Assembly (NCBI GenBank): GCA_030039865.1
Contig: JASHUS010000042.1
Location: forward strand, 1 to 7,075
Direction: 5' to 3'
Origin: Thermoplasmata archaeon
Lineage (GTDB): Archaea; Thermoplasmatota; Thermoplasmata; Lutacidiplasmatales; UBA184
DNA length: 7,075 nucleotides
Below the pieces are notes generated by a model. It worked only from the letters and a program-made list of their open reading frames with translations. It made no database searches and was not told the DNA's origin. Shown here piece after piece: positions 6,179-7,075 of this stretch; position 1 is the first letter of the stretch, and the number at the start of each line of letters is the position of its first letter. The position numbers and the translations under genes were made by a program.

Positions 6179-6190
6179 TATCAGTGACGC

Positions 6191-7075
6191 TTATACGCGG
6201 TCCGCCCGCGCGTCGCCCGGGCCCGCCGCCGGCGGAGCGGCGGCGCTGCGGGAGCGGCGACGTCCCTCCGCCGAAAGCCGTCGGACGATGCGGTGCATCG
6301 CCTTCTCCCGGCGCGCCTCGGCCCGCTCGTACCCGACGTCGCGCGTCGCGCTGGTCATGAGGACGACGACGCGACCGAGCGAGCTGCGGCCGGTACGGCC
6401 CCGCCGCTGGATCGCCCGGATCTCGCTCGGCACGGACTCGAAGAAGACGACCAGGTCGACGTCGGGGACGTCGAGTCCTTCCTCGGCGACGCTGCTCGCG
6501 ACCAGGACCGGGAATCGTCCGTCTCGGAAGGCACCGAGCACCTGCGCCTGTTCCTTCTGATTCATCCCCCGGTCCTCCTTGTCGCGGGTCGCCTGCCCGA
6601 CGAACCGGCCGACGGTCCAGCCGTTCTGCTCCAGGACGGACTGGATCGTCGCGATGGTGTCCCGGTATTGGGCGAAGACGAGAATCCGGGGCGGGTGGTC
6701 CCGCGGCGCGTCGATCGTGGCGCGCACGAGCTCGGTCAGGGCGTCGAGCTTCGGGTGCGAGGAGGCCCGGGAAGTCGCCATCTCGGCCTCGGCGATGGCG
6801 CGCGCCTCGACGACCTCGGGCAGCTTGAGGACCGCGAGGTCGCCCCGGCTCGGCTTCTCCTTCGCGCTTAGCCGCTCGAGATACTGGAGGAACGGCGCGA
6901 TCCCCTGGGTCTCGAGACGCTCCTGGGCGTGGTGGAGATGTAGGAGCACGAGCTGGTGGAAGAGGGGTCCGAAACGTCGGACCATCGGCCCGGGCCGCGC
7001 GAAGATCTCCCCGCGCAACGCGATCAGGTCCTTCACCGAGAGCGACGCGATCGGCTTCTTGCGGAGATAGCCCAT
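6191..7075 (-). CDS. Hef/FANCM-type DNA helicase, C-terminal part (5' end cut by window edge), no nuclease domain
   Basis: This is the C-terminal 294 residues of an archaeal Hef-like superfamily 2 helicase, which acts on stalled forks and branched DNA. The first codon in the window is ATG, but the N-terminal RecA domain (Walker A, DEAH box) must lie to the right, so this is probably internal. Residues 40-70 (HAQERLETQGIAPFLQYLERL, at 49-69) match the inserted domain between the RecA lobes. SSHPKLDALTELV (105-117) begins the second lobe. Motif IV is ILVFAQYRDT (131-140), then RFVGQATR, KEDRGMNQKEQ (166-176), motif V VLVASSVAEEGLDVP (190-204) and motif VI QRRGRTGR (223-230). The protein stops about 64 residues after motif VI with a basic, low-complexity tail (GRRRSRSAAAPPAAGPG). 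Pyrococcus Hef carries an XPF-type nuclease after the helicase; none is here. The gene ends 83 bases before kdpF and is likely a separate unit. Confidence 0.9.
   Translation of the reverse strand: MGYLRKKPIASLSVKDLIALRGEIFARPGPMVRRFGPLFHQLVLLHLHHAQERLETQGIAPFLQYLERLSAKEKPSRGDLAVLKLPEVVEARAIAEAEMATSRASSHPKLDALTELVRATIDAPRDHPPRILVFAQYRDTIATIQSVLEQNGWTVGRFVGQATRDKEDRGMNQKEQAQVLGAFRDGRFPVLVASSVAEEGLDVPDVDLVVFFESVPSEIRAIQRRGRTGRSSLGRVVVLMTSATRDVGYERAEARREKAMHRIVRRLSAEGRRRSRSAAAPPAAGPGDARADRV

Noticed and set aside
6108..6190. Terminator or small RNA in the helicase-kdpF gap
   Set aside because: There is no T tract on the minus strand, and the only inverted repeat is the 6-base GTGCAC palindrome. 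The region is explained better as a promoter.

Overview
The window is high-G+C DNA and almost fully coding. All genes lie on the minus strand, so the layout below runs from the right end to the left. The gene content points to an archaeon. There is a Hef/FANCM-type helicase, a diphthine synthase (diphthamide on elongation factor 2 is archaeal and eukaryotic), an archaeal-looking TATA element, and a Kdp potassium pump followed by a universal-stress-protein gene as in the haloarchaeal kdpFABCQ arrangement. The proteins lack the strong acidity of haloarchaeal proteins. A high-G+C Thermoplasmatota-like euryarchaeon is a reasonable but unproven guess.

Region by region: (1) 7075-6191, the C-terminal part of a Hef-like DNA-repair helicase. 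It ends soon after the helicase domain, with no XPF nuclease domain. (2) 6190-6108, an 83-base intergenic region with a TATA-like element and a short direct repeat, the probable promoter of the next operon. (3) 6107-1505, a complete kdpF-kdpA-kdpB-kdpC set, encoding the high-affinity K+-transporting P-type ATPase. The 37-residue kdpF is easy to miss. Gaps are 13 and 7 bases, and kdpB/kdpC overlap by 4 bases (GTGA). (4) 1500-673, a tandem universal-stress-protein (USP) gene 4 bases after kdpC, a candidate KdpQ-like partner. (5) 653-1, the diphthine synthase gene dphB, cut by the left edge after 217 residues.

How they work together: KdpA selects and conducts K+ through a four-repeat pore. KdpB hydrolyses ATP and drives transport. 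KdpC and KdpF are small membrane subunits that support the complex. No KdpD sensor kinase or KdpE regulator is visible here, and the USP gene occupies the position where a regulatory or accessory partner could sit. Helicase and dphB are housekeeping neighbours and need not be functionally linked to the pump.

The least ordinary features are in the pump. KdpA has unusual residues around its first and third selectivity-filter loops. KdpC is rich in N-glycosylation sequons and has a proline-rich N-terminal extension. KdpB has a hydrophobic C-terminal tail beyond the usual end. The USP protein has degenerate ATP-binding motifs in both domains. I see no CRISPR array, mobile element, tRNA or rRNA gene. 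I found no clear evidence of an entirely new system.
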